Positions 42,764 through 50,346 of a DNA stretch of 64,000 nt are shown here, in pieces. Numbering within the stretch: the first letter of the stretch is position 1; the number at the start of each line of letters is the position of its first letter. Source of the stretch: Chromobacterium haemolyticum DSM 19808 (lineage in GTDB: Bacteria > Pseudomonadota > Gammaproteobacteria > Burkholderiales > Chromobacteriaceae); the NCBI RefSeq assembly GCF_000711885.1, contig NZ_JONK01000001.1, positions 62,001 to 126,000 on the forward strand, read 5' to 3'. The notes beneath the pieces were generated by a model that made no database searches, was not told the DNA's origin, and saw only the letters and a program-made list of their open reading frames with translations. The position numbers were made by a program, and so were the translations under genes.

Positions 42764-43639
42764 ATGCCGGAACCATTCGCCGCGTCCCTATTCCCGGCCG
42801 GGAGACATAAGGTGGATCATCGCTTCTGGCGAGATGCGGCTTTGCCGCAGTTCGAGGCTCGCTCGGTGGCCGACGGCCGCCGCGTCTGTTACGCCAGACA
42901 CGCGCACGAGACGTTTTCCATTGGCGTCATCACCGCGGGCGCCTGCGACTACTTCAACGGCAAAGTGCGCCGTAGCGAGCAAGGCTCCCTCGTGTTGATG
43001 AACCCGGGCGACACCCATGCCTGCAACCCCGTGGCGGCACAGGCTTGGTCTTATCGCATGTTGTATGTGGATGTAGCCTGGCTCGGGGGTTTGCAGCAAA
43101 CGCTTGGCCTGGATCAGGGCGGCGGCTTTCGTCCTTTTGGCGACACGGCGAGCCAGGATCCGCGCTTGTTTGCCGGTTTCAACGCTTTGTTCGACTTGCT
43201 GTGCTCGGAGGGACGGGAGTCTCTGGAGAAGGACACGGCGGCTACGGCCTTTTTCGGAGGCGCGCACCGAGTCTTGGGCTTGGCCGTAGAGCCGGCGGCG
43301 GAGTCTAGCCAGCGTTTGGCGCGCGCGGCGGAGTATATTGCGGCGCATTGCGACCAGGCTTTGCGCCTGGAGGAGATCTGCGCTGCGGCCGACTTGTCGG
43401 CCTCCTATCTGATTCGCGCGTTCAAACGGCGTTACGGGGTCACGCCTCACGACTTTTTACTGAATCAGCGAGTGCAGCTGGCGCGTCGGCTGGTGCGCGG
43501 CGGGCTGCCCTTGGCGCAAGTGGCGCAGGCCGCCGGTTTTTCCGACCAGGCCCATTTGCAGAAAATCTTCAAACAGTACGTTGCCGCCACGCCGGGGCAG
43601 TACCGCGCCGGCTCAGTTCAGCAAGCCCAGCGCGCTTAG
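42764..43639 (+). CDS. AraC-family transcriptional regulator
   Basis: The protein has 291 residues. An N-terminal cupin (RHAHETFSIGVITAGACDYFNGKVRRSEQGSLVLMNPGDTHACNP; landmarks HAHETFSIG and NPGDTHACNP) is followed by two helix-turn-helix units, LRLEEICAAADLSASYLIRAFKRRYG near 205 and LPLAQVAQAAGFSDQAHLQKIFKQYVAATPGQYR near 250. The arrangement is common in regulators of amino-acid exporters of the LysE type. Its 3' end overlaps the convergent lysE-like gene by 27 bases, so it probably controls that gene. The ribosome site is GGAGAG. Confidence 0.9.
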   Translation: MPEPFAASLFPAGRHKVDHRFWRDAALPQFEARSVADGRRVCYARHAHETFSIGVITAGACDYFNGKVRRSEQGSLVLMNPGDTHACNPVAAQAWSYRMLYVDVAWLGGLQQTLGLDQGGGFRPFGDTASQDPRLFAGFNALFDLLCSEGRESLEKDTAATAFFGGAHRVLGLAVEPAAESSQRLARAAEYIAAHCDQALRLEEICAAADLSASYLIRAFKRRYGVTPHDFLLNQRVQLARRLVRGGLPLAQVAQAAGFSDQAHLQKIFKQYVAATPGQYRAGSVQQAQRA

Positions 43640-44197
43640 CCCCAGCAATAAAGCCATTGTCTGGTTAAAGAGCCGAAGCCGCTTGGGCGACTCCAGCTTT
43701 TGCCCTAGCCAGGCTCCGGTCACCACCCAAGCTCCGACTGAGGCGTAGCAAATCAGAAAGTAGAGCCCGGCGAAGCGCCATAACGCCGTCGCGTCTTGGC
43801 CGGAGGTGAAGGCCGCGCAGCCCGCCAGCGCCGCGATCCAGGCCTTGGGGTTCAGCCATTGAATCGCCGCGCCGCGCCACCAGCTTGGCCGGGCGCCGTT
43901 CTTGTCCATATCCAGCGAGCCGTCGCTGCGAGCCAATTGATACGCCATATAGAGCAAGAAGGTCACGCCGGCCCATTGCAAAGCCTGGGTGAGCGCCGGC
44001 CATTGCCGCAAGGTCTGCTCCAGGCCCAGGCCGGTCAGCAATAGAAGCAGGGTGAAGCCGGCGGTGGCGCCGCCGACATGGCGCATGCCTGCGCGCGCGC
44101 CGTAGCGGGCGCCGCAACTGAGCGCGACGAGGTTGACCGGGCCCGGCGTGATGGAGGCGGCCAGAGCGAAGCCGGCCATGGCGAGAGTCTGATTCAT
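43613..44197 (-). CDS. LysE-family amino-acid or metabolite exporter
   Basis: This inner-membrane protein of 194 residues has about six helices. Family motifs are GFALAASITPGPVNLVALSCGARYG near residue 9, LLLLLTGLGLEQTL near 53 and QWLNPKAWIAALAG near 112. The ATG at 44197 has AGGAG upstream; longer frames extend into intergenic sequence. The substrate is unknown. It overlaps the AraC gene at the 3' end and is divergent from the chitinase gene. Confidence 0.9.
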   Translation of the reverse strand: MNQTLAMAGFALAASITPGPVNLVALSCGARYGARAGMRHVGGATAGFTLLLLLTGLGLEQTLRQWPALTQALQWAGVTFLLYMAYQLARSDGSLDMDKNGARPSWWRGAAIQWLNPKAWIAALAGCAAFTSGQDATALWRFAGLYFLICYASVGAWVVTGAWLGQKLESPKRLRLFNQTMALLLGLSALGLLN

Positions 44198-44431
44198 GAT
44201 GTCTCCTGACGGTGGGCAGCGCGGCGGCCGGATATCCGCCTTTGGCTGTCCCGGACAAAGTAGCTGGGCCGGGGAGGGGCGTATTGTAGAAAATTGACCC
44301 GGCTGCCGGAGCGGTTTCAAAAATGCCTTTGACATTACGTGTTTTATGTAATACCAATCAAATACCAGTTTGCGCCCAGTCCGGCATCCCGCCGGCAGCG
44401 CGTGTTGTCGTATCGCAAAGGAGGATGCCGC

Positions 44432-45607
44432 ATGTACTCGAAGGGGAAAGCCGTGCTGTTGGCGCCGGTATGCGCAATGGTGTTGGGCGCAGGGCCGGTC
44501 TTGGCCGCCGCGTGTCCGGATTGGAGAGAGGGTTCAACTTACCAGGCGGGCGATGTGGCGGCCTATGCGGCGGCCAATTACACAGCGCGCGCGGCGCATA
44601 CCGCCTATGTGGGCGCCAATTGGAATCCGCCGACCACGCCCACGCTGTGGCAGGCTGGGGGAAGCTGCGGCGCGGCGCCGGAGCCGACTCCGTCCCCAGG
44701 GCCATCTCCATCCCCGGGCCCGTCCGCGCCGTTCGCCAAGCATGCGCTGGTCGGGTATTGGCACAATTTCGCCAATCCCAGCGGCGACACTTATCCGCTC
44801 AGCCAGGTTAGCGACGATTGGGATGTGATCGTCGTCGCCTTTGCCGACGATGCCGGCAACGGCAATCTCAGCTTCACGCTGGATCCCAAGGCCGGGTCCG
44901 AGGCGCAGTTCATCCAGGATGTTCGCGCCAAGCAGGCCAAAGGCAAGAAGGTGGTGCTGTCGCTGGGCGGACAAAATGGCTCGGTCACGCTGAACACTTC
45001 GGCGCAGGCGCAGAATTTCGTCAATAGCCTCCACGCCATCATCGTCAAATACGGTTTCGACGGCATCGATCTGGATCTGGAAAGCGGGGTGTCGCAGGGT
45101 GCGCCCATCATCGGCAACTTGATCAGCGCCGTGAAACAGTTGAAAACCAAGGTGGGTGCGGGTTTCTACCTGTCTATGGCGCCGGAACATCCCTATGTTC
45201 AGGGCGGCTACGTAGCCTACGGCAGCATCTGGGGTGCTTATCTGCCCATCATTGACGCCTTGCGCGACGATTTGAGCGTGATTCATGTCCAGTACTACAA
45301 CAACGGCGGGCTGAACACGCCGTATTCCACCGCCGCCTTGGCGGAAGGTAGCGTGGACATGCTGGTGGGAGGCAGCAAGATGTTGATTGAAGGCTTTCCC
45401 CTGGCTTACGGCGCTTCGGGCAGTTTCAAGGGCTTGAGGCCCGATCAAGTGGCTTTTGGCGTGCCTTCCGGACGTAGTTCCGCCAACTCTGGTTTTGTCA
45501 GCGCGGATACCGTCGTCAAATCACTGGATTGCCTGATGGCCTTGAAGAACTGCGGCGTAGTCAAACCAAATCAGGCCTACCCGATGTTCCGTGGGGTGAT
45601 GAGCTAG
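44432..45607 (+). CDS. Secreted GH18 chitinase with CBM5/12, truncated by an in-frame TAG
   Basis: As read, 391 residues. A signal peptide (MYSKGKAVLLAPVCAMVLGAGPVLAA) leads to a CBM5/12 chitin-binding module (CPDWREGSTYQAGD to LWQAGGSC), a Pro/Ser/Gly linker, and a GH18 domain with FDGIDLDLE, Glu217 being the acid/base. Translation stops at TAG 45605-45607 after FRGVMS. The same frame then continues SINWDRKDGFPFSRPVAASL to TGA at 45682. Family members read MTWSINWD here, so TAG replaces the Trp codon TGG (position 392), an active-site residue at the barrel end. About 25 residues are lost. The AAAGGAGG ribosome site and the terminator after 45682 are intact, so this is a recent change, readthrough or a sequence error. 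Confidence 0.88.
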   Translation: MYSKGKAVLLAPVCAMVLGAGPVLAAACPDWREGSTYQAGDVAAYAAANYTARAAHTAYVGANWNPPTTPTLWQAGGSCGAAPEPTPSPGPSPSPGPSAPFAKHALVGYWHNFANPSGDTYPLSQVSDDWDVIVVAFADDAGNGNLSFTLDPKAGSEAQFIQDVRAKQAKGKKVVLSLGGQNGSVTLNTSAQAQNFVNSLHAIIVKYGFDGIDLDLESGVSQGAPIIGNLISAVKQLKTKVGAGFYLSMAPEHPYVQGGYVAYGSIWGAYLPIIDALRDDLSVIHVQYYNNGGLNTPYSTAALAEGSVDMLVGGSKMLIEGFPLAYGASGSFKGLRPDQVAFGVPSGRSSANSGFVSADTVVKSLDCLMALKNCGVVKPNQAYPMFRGVMS

Positions 45608-45691
45608 TCGATCAATTGGGACCGCAAGGACGGCTTCCCATTCTCGCGGCCGGTGGCGGCGTCTCTGCGTGGTCGCAACTGAGGCGCAGAA

Positions 45692-45725
45692 AAAAAACCG
45701 AGGCGCGACTGCGCCTCGGTTTTTG
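45692..45725 (+). terminator. Terminator of the chitinase gene
   Basis: AAAACCGAGGCGC and GCGCCTCGGTTTT pair around GACT and are followed by T. It lies 10 bases after the TGA at 45682, that is, after the full-length frame and not after the TAG. Confidence 0.9.
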
Positions 45726-45744
45726 ATGGACTTGGGCCGGGCTT

Positions 45745-45764
45745 GAGAGCCTGTTCAAAGTCTT
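45745..45764 (+). repeat. Partial intergenic repeat (copy 5), left end only
   Basis: GAGAGCCTGTTCAAAGTCTT matches the left end of the repeat family. No core or right end follows before the parvulin stop codon at 45780. Confidence 0.55.
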
Positions 45765-45779
45765 GGATCGAGAGGGTTG

Positions 45780-46508
45780 TTACAGCGCGGGCATCGAATA
45801 GCCTTCGATTTGGGCGGCGGCTACCAATTGGCCCAGATAGGCCTGCATCGCCTTGTTGCCGGCCATGTCGTTCAGATATTGCTGCAAGCGGTCCTTGATT
45901 TCTTCAAAGCTCACTTTGCCGCCTTCGTGGCGTTCCTGTACCTGGATGATGTGGTAGCCGAACTGGGTCTGCACCAGGTCCGGCGCGATCTGGCCGGCGT
46001 CGGTGCTGAATACCGCCTGTTCGAATTCCGGCACCATCTGGCCGCGGCCGAACTGGCCCAGGCTGCCGCCTTGTTGGCCGGACGGGCAAGTGGAGTGTTC
46101 GCGAGCCAGGTCGGAGAAACGGGCCGGGTTGGCTTTGATTTCCTCCAGTACGCCTTCCGCCTTGGCCTTGGCCAGGCTGCCGGCCAGGCCTTCGCCCAGC
46201 GGGAACAGAATGTGGCTGGCCACGGCGGATTCGCCGCTGCTGAAACGCTCGGGGTATTGATTGTAGAACGCCAGGCATGCCGCTTCGTCGACAGCGTCAA
46301 CCTGCAGCTCCTGTTCCAGCAGGGCGCCGATGGCGGTGCCTTGATCGGCGGTGTCGATGCCGATGGATTTGGCTTTCTGCAGCAGCAGTTCGCGCAGGAT
46401 CAGCTCCTGAACGGCGGCATCGTGCGGGTTCGGCGCGTCAGCGTAGTGGGCTTGTTCCGTTTGCACCATGTCTTCGGTGATTTCGATGCCGTTGACTCGA
46501 ATGGTCAT
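45780..46508 (-). CDS. Peptidyl-prolyl cis-trans isomerase, parvulin type (NifM/PpiC-like)
   Basis: The protein has 242 residues and no signal peptide, so it is probably cytosolic. The N-terminal half is helical (VQELILRELLLQKAKSIGID). The parvulin domain covers about 95-215: ASHILFPLGEG, FSDLAREHSTCPSGQQGGSLGQFGRGQMVPEFEQAVF (landmarks CPSGQQGGSLG and MVPEFEQAVF) and TQFGYHIIQVQER. It catalyses proline isomerisation in protein folding. NifM, which matures nitrogenase, has the same layout, but no nif genes are here. AGGA precedes the ATG, and the partial repeat lies just beyond the stop. Confidence 0.9.
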   Translation of the reverse strand: MTIRVNGIEITEDMVQTEQAHYADAPNPHDAAVQELILRELLLQKAKSIGIDTADQGTAIGALLEQELQVDAVDEAACLAFYNQYPERFSSGESAVASHILFPLGEGLAGSLAKAKAEGVLEEIKANPARFSDLAREHSTCPSGQQGGSLGQFGRGQMVPEFEQAVFSTDAGQIAPDLVQTQFGYHIIQVQERHEGGKVSFEEIKDRLQQYLNDMAGNKAMQAYLGQLVAAAQIEGYSMPAL

Positions 46509-46688
46509 GGAGGTTTCCTGTGATAGTGAACGAGGGGGCGCCTAAAGGCGGGAAATTTGCGATTAGAAAAGCGTTCGCCGCGCTTGTCAAGAAAGGCTGC
46601 GGGCCGCCTTCTGGGCTTTGGAATAAAACACGGAAATTTTAAGAAAAATCTTATATTTGTCCGGCGGCGTAGCCGCTAGTATACGAGC

Positions 46689-46890
46689 CATGCAGCTTCA
46701 AGGCTGGCATGAAGGTTCGGCAGGCGGGTTTTTACTTCTTGCTTCAAGCCGCTTGTAGGACCTTCGATTGAGCTTGTGTTATGTAGACGTCGTCCGTCTG
46801 TGCTTTAGTTTTGACGCGCCAAGCTTGTATTTGGACACTTTAGTGAATTGAGATCCCCGTTTGGGCCGCCTTCGTGCGGCCTCTTTTTTT
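46689..46890 (+). ncRNA. Candidate structured non-coding RNA with terminator
   Basis: Three hairpins in a row are visible: a long stem pairing GAAGGTTCGGCAGGCGG (46711-46727) with CCGCTTGTAGGACCTTC (46749-46765), a second with GAGCTTG (46770-46776) and CAAGCTT (46820-46826) enclosing TAGACG/CGTCTG, and a terminator GGCCGC/GCGGCC with seven T ending at 46890. A possible -10 TAGTAT lies at 46677. No gene follows closely on this strand. I could not assign it to a known RNA family. Confidence 0.55.
46863..46890 (+). terminator. Intrinsic terminator of the structured RNA
   Basis: GGCCGC (46864-46869) and GCGGCC (46876-46881) pair around CTTCGT, then TC and seven T. Confidence 0.85.
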
Positions 46891-46958
46891 GCTTCGCTTC
46901 CGGGAGTCTATCACAAAAGCATGGGGGAGGTGGGTTCACTCCGCCGTGGAGGAAAGGT

Positions 46959-47094
46959 AAAAAAAAAGAGCCCCGGTAAGGGGGCTCTGAATTGCACCTT
47001 CGCTCAGGTGATCTACGCAGCTGCCGGAGGGCGTGTATCCACAGCGAACAGCGCTTCGATCGTATCAAACCGCCCTCGGGGGAGAGCGAATTCG
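46959..47094 (-). ncRNA. Candidate small RNA A of a tandem pair
   Basis: On the minus strand, TTGACC (47128-47123) and TACTGC (47106-47101) are 16 bases apart and predict a start near 47094. The transcript would carry a CU-rich stretch CTCTCCCCCGAGG and end in an AGAGCCCC/GGGGCTCT terminator with nine T (46988-46959). Just before the terminator is CCTGAGCGAAGGTGCAA, shared with unit B. No coding sequence is apparent. Confidence 0.5.
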
Positions 47095-47237
47095 ATGGAG
47101 GCAGTATGCGCCTGCCGGAACGGGTCAAATAGAGTGATTATTGGGGGCTTGTGTGACGGGCTGTGATGAAATCGGGGTAGGCTTAACAATTGCGCAATGA
47201 ATTTGCGCTTTTGTATTGATGCGGGGCTGCGGCGCAT

Positions 47238-47345
47238 AAAAAAAGAGCCCCGGATGGGGCCCCAATTTGCACCTTCGCTCAGGAGACCAACGCGCTGGCC
47301 AGAAGGGGTAGGTAATTTCCAACAGAACCCGCGCGTTGATCATGC
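47238..47345 (-). ncRNA. Candidate small RNA B of a tandem pair
   Basis: This unit repeats the end of unit A: CCTGAGCGAAGGTGCAA (47283-47267), then a GCCCC/GGGGC hairpin and seven T (47244-47238). Upstream bases (CUACCCCUUCUGG) are again CU-rich. The promoter is not clear, so the 5' end is a guess. Units A and B may be sibling regulators or two terminators of a decayed element. Confidence 0.4.
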
Positions 47346-47559
47346 CAGATCAGGACTCTCGCGAGCCCTGGCTGCTGACGGAAACCAGTATGCCGTTTTG
47401 TTTCGAAGGCGGATATTTGGATTTGTTGTGTTTTATGTGACGCTATGTGACCCGGAAGGGATTGGCCGTTATCATGACGCAGTGCAAACAATCATGGCGC
47501 GCCGGCCGTGAACGGCGCTTGATGGACGCCGCGCCGGCTCGTCTTTCAAGGGGAACAGC

Positions 47560-47988
47560 GTGGACAAGCATTACCCGGTAATCGACACTCGCAGCATCGT
47601 GATGCGCTGGGGCGATATGGATGCCGTCGGGCATTTGAACAATACCTATTATTTCCGTTATCTGGAACAGATCCGCCTGGATTGGCTGGAGAGCCTGGGG
47701 CACGGGATCGATCCTTCCGGCTGCGGGCCGGTGCTGGCGGGCACTTCCTGCGTGTTTCGCAAGGAGATCACCTATCCGGCCACGCTCGACATTACCATTG
47801 AACTGGAAAAGCTGGGACGCAGCAGTTTGAAGCTGCGCCATCATTTTTATCGGCGCGACGATCCCGGCGTAGTGTACGCCAGCGGCGAGGTAACATTGGT
47901 GTGGGTGGACTACCAGGCGGGCAAGTCGGTCTCCATTCCCGACGACATCCGCGAAGCGGTGGAGACGGCGGCCAAATCCGCCGTTTGA
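47560..47988 (+). CDS. Acyl-CoA thioesterase, 4HBT/YbgC-like hotdog fold
   Basis: This 142-residue single hotdog domain has RWGDMDAVGHLNNTYYFRYLEQIRLDWLES (landmarks RWGDMDAVGHLNN), in which Asp in DMDAVGH is the expected catalytic residue, and LAGTSCVFRKEITYP and HHFYRR later. It hydrolyses acyl-CoA thioesters in the cytosol; chain preference is unknown. The ribosome site is AAGGGGA. It stands alone, convergent with mnmC, with an intergenic repeat between. Confidence 0.9.
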   Translation: MDKHYPVIDTRSIVMRWGDMDAVGHLNNTYYFRYLEQIRLDWLESLGHGIDPSGCGPVLAGTSCVFRKEITYPATLDITIELEKLGRSSLKLRHHFYRRDDPGVVYASGEVTLVWVDYQAGKSVSIPDDIREAVETAAKSAV

Positions 47989-48134
47989 GTCCCTGTTCAA
48001 AGTCTCGCGAGCAAGGGCGAGACACGGCGAAAACGGCTGAGAAATCGGAATGGTCGAGGGGTATATGAGCATTTTGAGCTTGTACTCACCGCACAACGCT
48101 TCACGAAGCGCAGCAGACTTTGAACAAGCTCTGA
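47989..48134 (-). repeat. Intergenic repeat copy 6 (minus orientation)
   Basis: CCTGTTCAAAGTCT at 47992-48005 pairs with AGACTTTGAACAAG at 48115-48128. Read on the minus strand the core contains CTGCTGCGCTTCGTGAAGCG and GTGAGTACAAGCTCAAAATG, nearly as in the copy at 4221. It begins one base after the thioesterase stop and fills part of the convergent gap to mnmC. Confidence 0.8.
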
Positions 48135-48210
48135 GACTCCCGCCGTTGTTCTTGGCCCCCGGCGCTCTGATGCGTCGGGGGCTTTTGCCTGGTGACCCGC
48201 GTCAGCCCTG

Positions 48211-50187
48211 CTAGGGGACTTTGTTGCGCATCAGGTCGCGGATCAGGAATCGGCTGGGGTGGGTGGCCTGCATCAGACTGCGGGCCACCGGGGCGGGTTC
48301 GTCCTCCAGCAGAGCGGCGAGGATTTCGCCGGACAGCGGCGCGGTGATCATGCCGCGCGAACCATGGGCGGTATTGACGTAGAGACCATCTATCCAGGGC
48401 GCTGATGCGCTGAGTTTCAGCGAGGCGTCCTTGCTCAGGGGCAAATAGGCGTCGATCAGGCTTTGCGCGTGGGCGACGGGGCCGACGATGGGCAGGTAGT
48501 CCGGGCTGGTGCAGCGCAGCGCGGCGCGCCCGGCCAGGGCTTTGTCCAGCAGGCCTTCTCCGCCCAAAGCCTGGTACAGGCTGGGGGCTAGCCCCGCCAG
48601 CATTTGCAGATTTTCCTGATGCTCGAACAGATTGACGCCGAGATCTTCGGTATTGAATTTGAAGGTGGCGCCCAGGCAGTGCTCGCCAAATCGGGCCGGG
48701 GAAATATAGCCCTCGCCGCACAGTACGGTGCGCAGCGCTTCGCTGTGTTCGGTTGCGCGCGCCACGGTGACTTGGCCGCGAATCTTTTTCAAGGGCAGGT
48801 GCTGGGTGGCGTCGAAGGAGCCGGTTTCCGCCGCACCGGCCAGAATGACCACGGAGCCGATGGCCACGGAGCCTTCATCGCCGATGGCGACCCAGCTTTT
48901 GTCCAACGGGTTGTAATCCAGCTCCACGATGGTGCGGCTGGTGCGAACCTGGATATTGGGATGTTCCACCAGTTTGCGCACCAGGGCGGGCGGGTTGATC
49001 CAGCCGCCCTCCGGAAAGAACAGGCCGCCGTGCTGCAGTTCGACGCCGGCCAGCTCGCTGGCCTCGCTGGCATCGACCGGGCGCAGGAAATCGGCGCCAA
49101 AACCGGCTGAGGCCAGGCCTTGCTGGCGTTCCGCCTCGGCCGCGTCATAGGCCAATTGCAATACGCCGCATCCGCGCCAGTTCGCGTCGTCTTCCGGCAA
49201 CTGGGTTTTCAGCGTGCGGAGACTGTAGCCGTAGCCGGACAGGATCAGGCGGGTCAGCGGGGTGAAGTGTGGAGACAGCTTGGTGTACAGCACGCCTTGC
49301 GGGTTGCCGGAGGCGCCGCGGGCCAGTTCGGGCAGGCGTTCCACCACGGTGACTTGCCAGCCGCGGCAAGCCAGGCTGTAGGCGCTGGCGGCCCCGGCGA
49401 TGCCGCCGCCGATGACAATGGCGCTGCGTTCGCCATGACGCCGCGCCGGGCGCGCGAACCACGGCGGCGACCACTCTCCGGCGGGCAGGGTTTGCAAATG
49501 ACCGTGGCTCATTTCCCGCTTATGGCCGAAACCGGCGGTTTTGCTGACGGCGAAGCCGGCTTCGCTCAAACCGCGGCGCACAAAACCTGCGCTGGTGAAT
49601 GTGGCGAAGGTGGCGCCGGGCGCCGAGAGCCGCGCCATGGCCTGGAACAGCTCCGCTTGCCACATGTCCGGGTTCTTGGACGGAGCGAAGCCATCAAGGA
49701 ACCAGGCGTCGACGCGAGCGTCCACCTCCGGCAGCACTTCCAGAACGTCGCCGATCAGCAAGGTCAGCGTGACGCGTCCCTGATTCAGCAGCAGGCGGTG
49801 CCAGCCAGGGGGCAGGGCCTGGTATTGGGCCAGCAATTGTTGGGCCAGGCCGGCGAGCTGGGGCCAGAGCGCCAACGCCTGGGTCAGATCGCGCGGGGTC
49901 AGTGGAAATTTCTCCGCGCTGATGAAGTGCAGGCGCGTGTCGACCGGCGCGTATTGCAGGAAACATTCCCACGCGCACAAGAAATTCAGTCCGGTGCCGA
50001 AGCCGGTTTCCGCAATGGTGAAGTGGCCGCCGGAGGGCAGTTCGGCGAAACGTTCGGCCAAGCGGTTGTGCCGCAGGAAAACATGGCGGGTTTCGTCCAG
50101 GCCGGAGGCGCGGGAGAAATAGACATCGCCGAATGCGAGGGAAACCGGTTGACCGTCTTGCCAGTCAAGTTGAGCGTGTGGGGTCAT
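48211..50187 (-). CDS. mnmC: Bifunctional tRNA modification enzyme MnmC
   Basis: The protein has 658 residues. The N-terminal methyltransferase (about 1-235) shows the SAM motif FTIAETGFGTGLNFLCAWE near residue 57 and VDAWFLDGFAPSKNPDMW near 175. The C-terminal FAD-dependent oxidase (about 255-650) begins AIVIGGGIAGAASAYSLACRGWQVTVVE and contains GSRGMITAPLSGE. It converts cmnm5 to nm5 and then mnm5 on the tRNA wobble uridine. The order (methyltransferase first) and length are normal. mnmH lies upstream on the same strand, separated by a partial repeat. Confidence 0.96.
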   Translation of the reverse strand: MTPHAQLDWQDGQPVSLAFGDVYFSRASGLDETRHVFLRHNRLAERFAELPSGGHFTIAETGFGTGLNFLCAWECFLQYAPVDTRLHFISAEKFPLTPRDLTQALALWPQLAGLAQQLLAQYQALPPGWHRLLLNQGRVTLTLLIGDVLEVLPEVDARVDAWFLDGFAPSKNPDMWQAELFQAMARLSAPGATFATFTSAGFVRRGLSEAGFAVSKTAGFGHKREMSHGHLQTLPAGEWSPPWFARPARRHGERSAIVIGGGIAGAASAYSLACRGWQVTVVERLPELARGASGNPQGVLYTKLSPHFTPLTRLILSGYGYSLRTLKTQLPEDDANWRGCGVLQLAYDAAEAERQQGLASAGFGADFLRPVDASEASELAGVELQHGGLFFPEGGWINPPALVRKLVEHPNIQVRTSRTIVELDYNPLDKSWVAIGDEGSVAIGSVVILAGAAETGSFDATQHLPLKKIRGQVTVARATEHSEALRTVLCGEGYISPARFGEHCLGATFKFNTEDLGVNLFEHQENLQMLAGLAPSLYQALGGEGLLDKALAGRAALRCTSPDYLPIVGPVAHAQSLIDAYLPLSKDASLKLSASAPWIDGLYVNTAHGSRGMITAPLSGEILAALLEDEPAPVARSLMQATHPSRFLIRDLMRNKVP

Positions 50188-50304
50188 GCGCGCGGAGTCG
50201 GGGCGCGGCGCGGCGCCGCTGATGAATTAGGATGTTCTGATGATACCGTAGTTTCGCGCTGCGATCAGCGCCGCTCCTCGAGACAGCGGCTGAGCCGGCT
50301 CTCA

Positions 50305-50345
50305 GAGCCTGTTCAAAGCCTGCTGCGCTTCGTGGAGCGTTGTGC
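50305..50345 (+). repeat. Partial intergenic repeat (copy 7), left half
   Basis: GAGCCTGTTCAAAGCCTGCT, then GCGCTTCGTGGAGCGTTGTG, matches the left third of the repeat family. It ends at the mnmH stop codon, so the rest is missing. Confidence 0.7.
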
Positions 50346-50346
50346 C

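Larger units (their letters stand above)
46509..47559. other. 1.05-kb gene-free region holding RNA-like elements
   Basis: No open frame here has coding character. The region holds the parvulin promoter side (AT-rich 46600-46660), a structured RNA candidate with terminator on the plus strand (to 46890), and two minus-strand units ending in near-identical terminators (46959-47094 and 47238-about 47345). The remaining 47350-47559 is the upstream flank of the thioesterase gene, with no clear promoter. Confidence 0.6.

Noticed and set aside
44334-44352. ATTAC-N9-GTAAT before the chitinase gene as a regulator site
   Set aside because: The arms are only five bases and I know no regulator with that site; it may be chance in an AT-rich promoter.
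46863-47300. Repeated hairpins as a CRISPR array
   Set aside because: Only two related terminator-like units exist, without regular spacers, and no cas genes are present.
47125-47343. A 72-residue minus-strand open frame in the RNA-rich gap
   Set aside because: It runs through the tandem terminators, has no ribosome site, and resembles spurious frames over repeated RNA.
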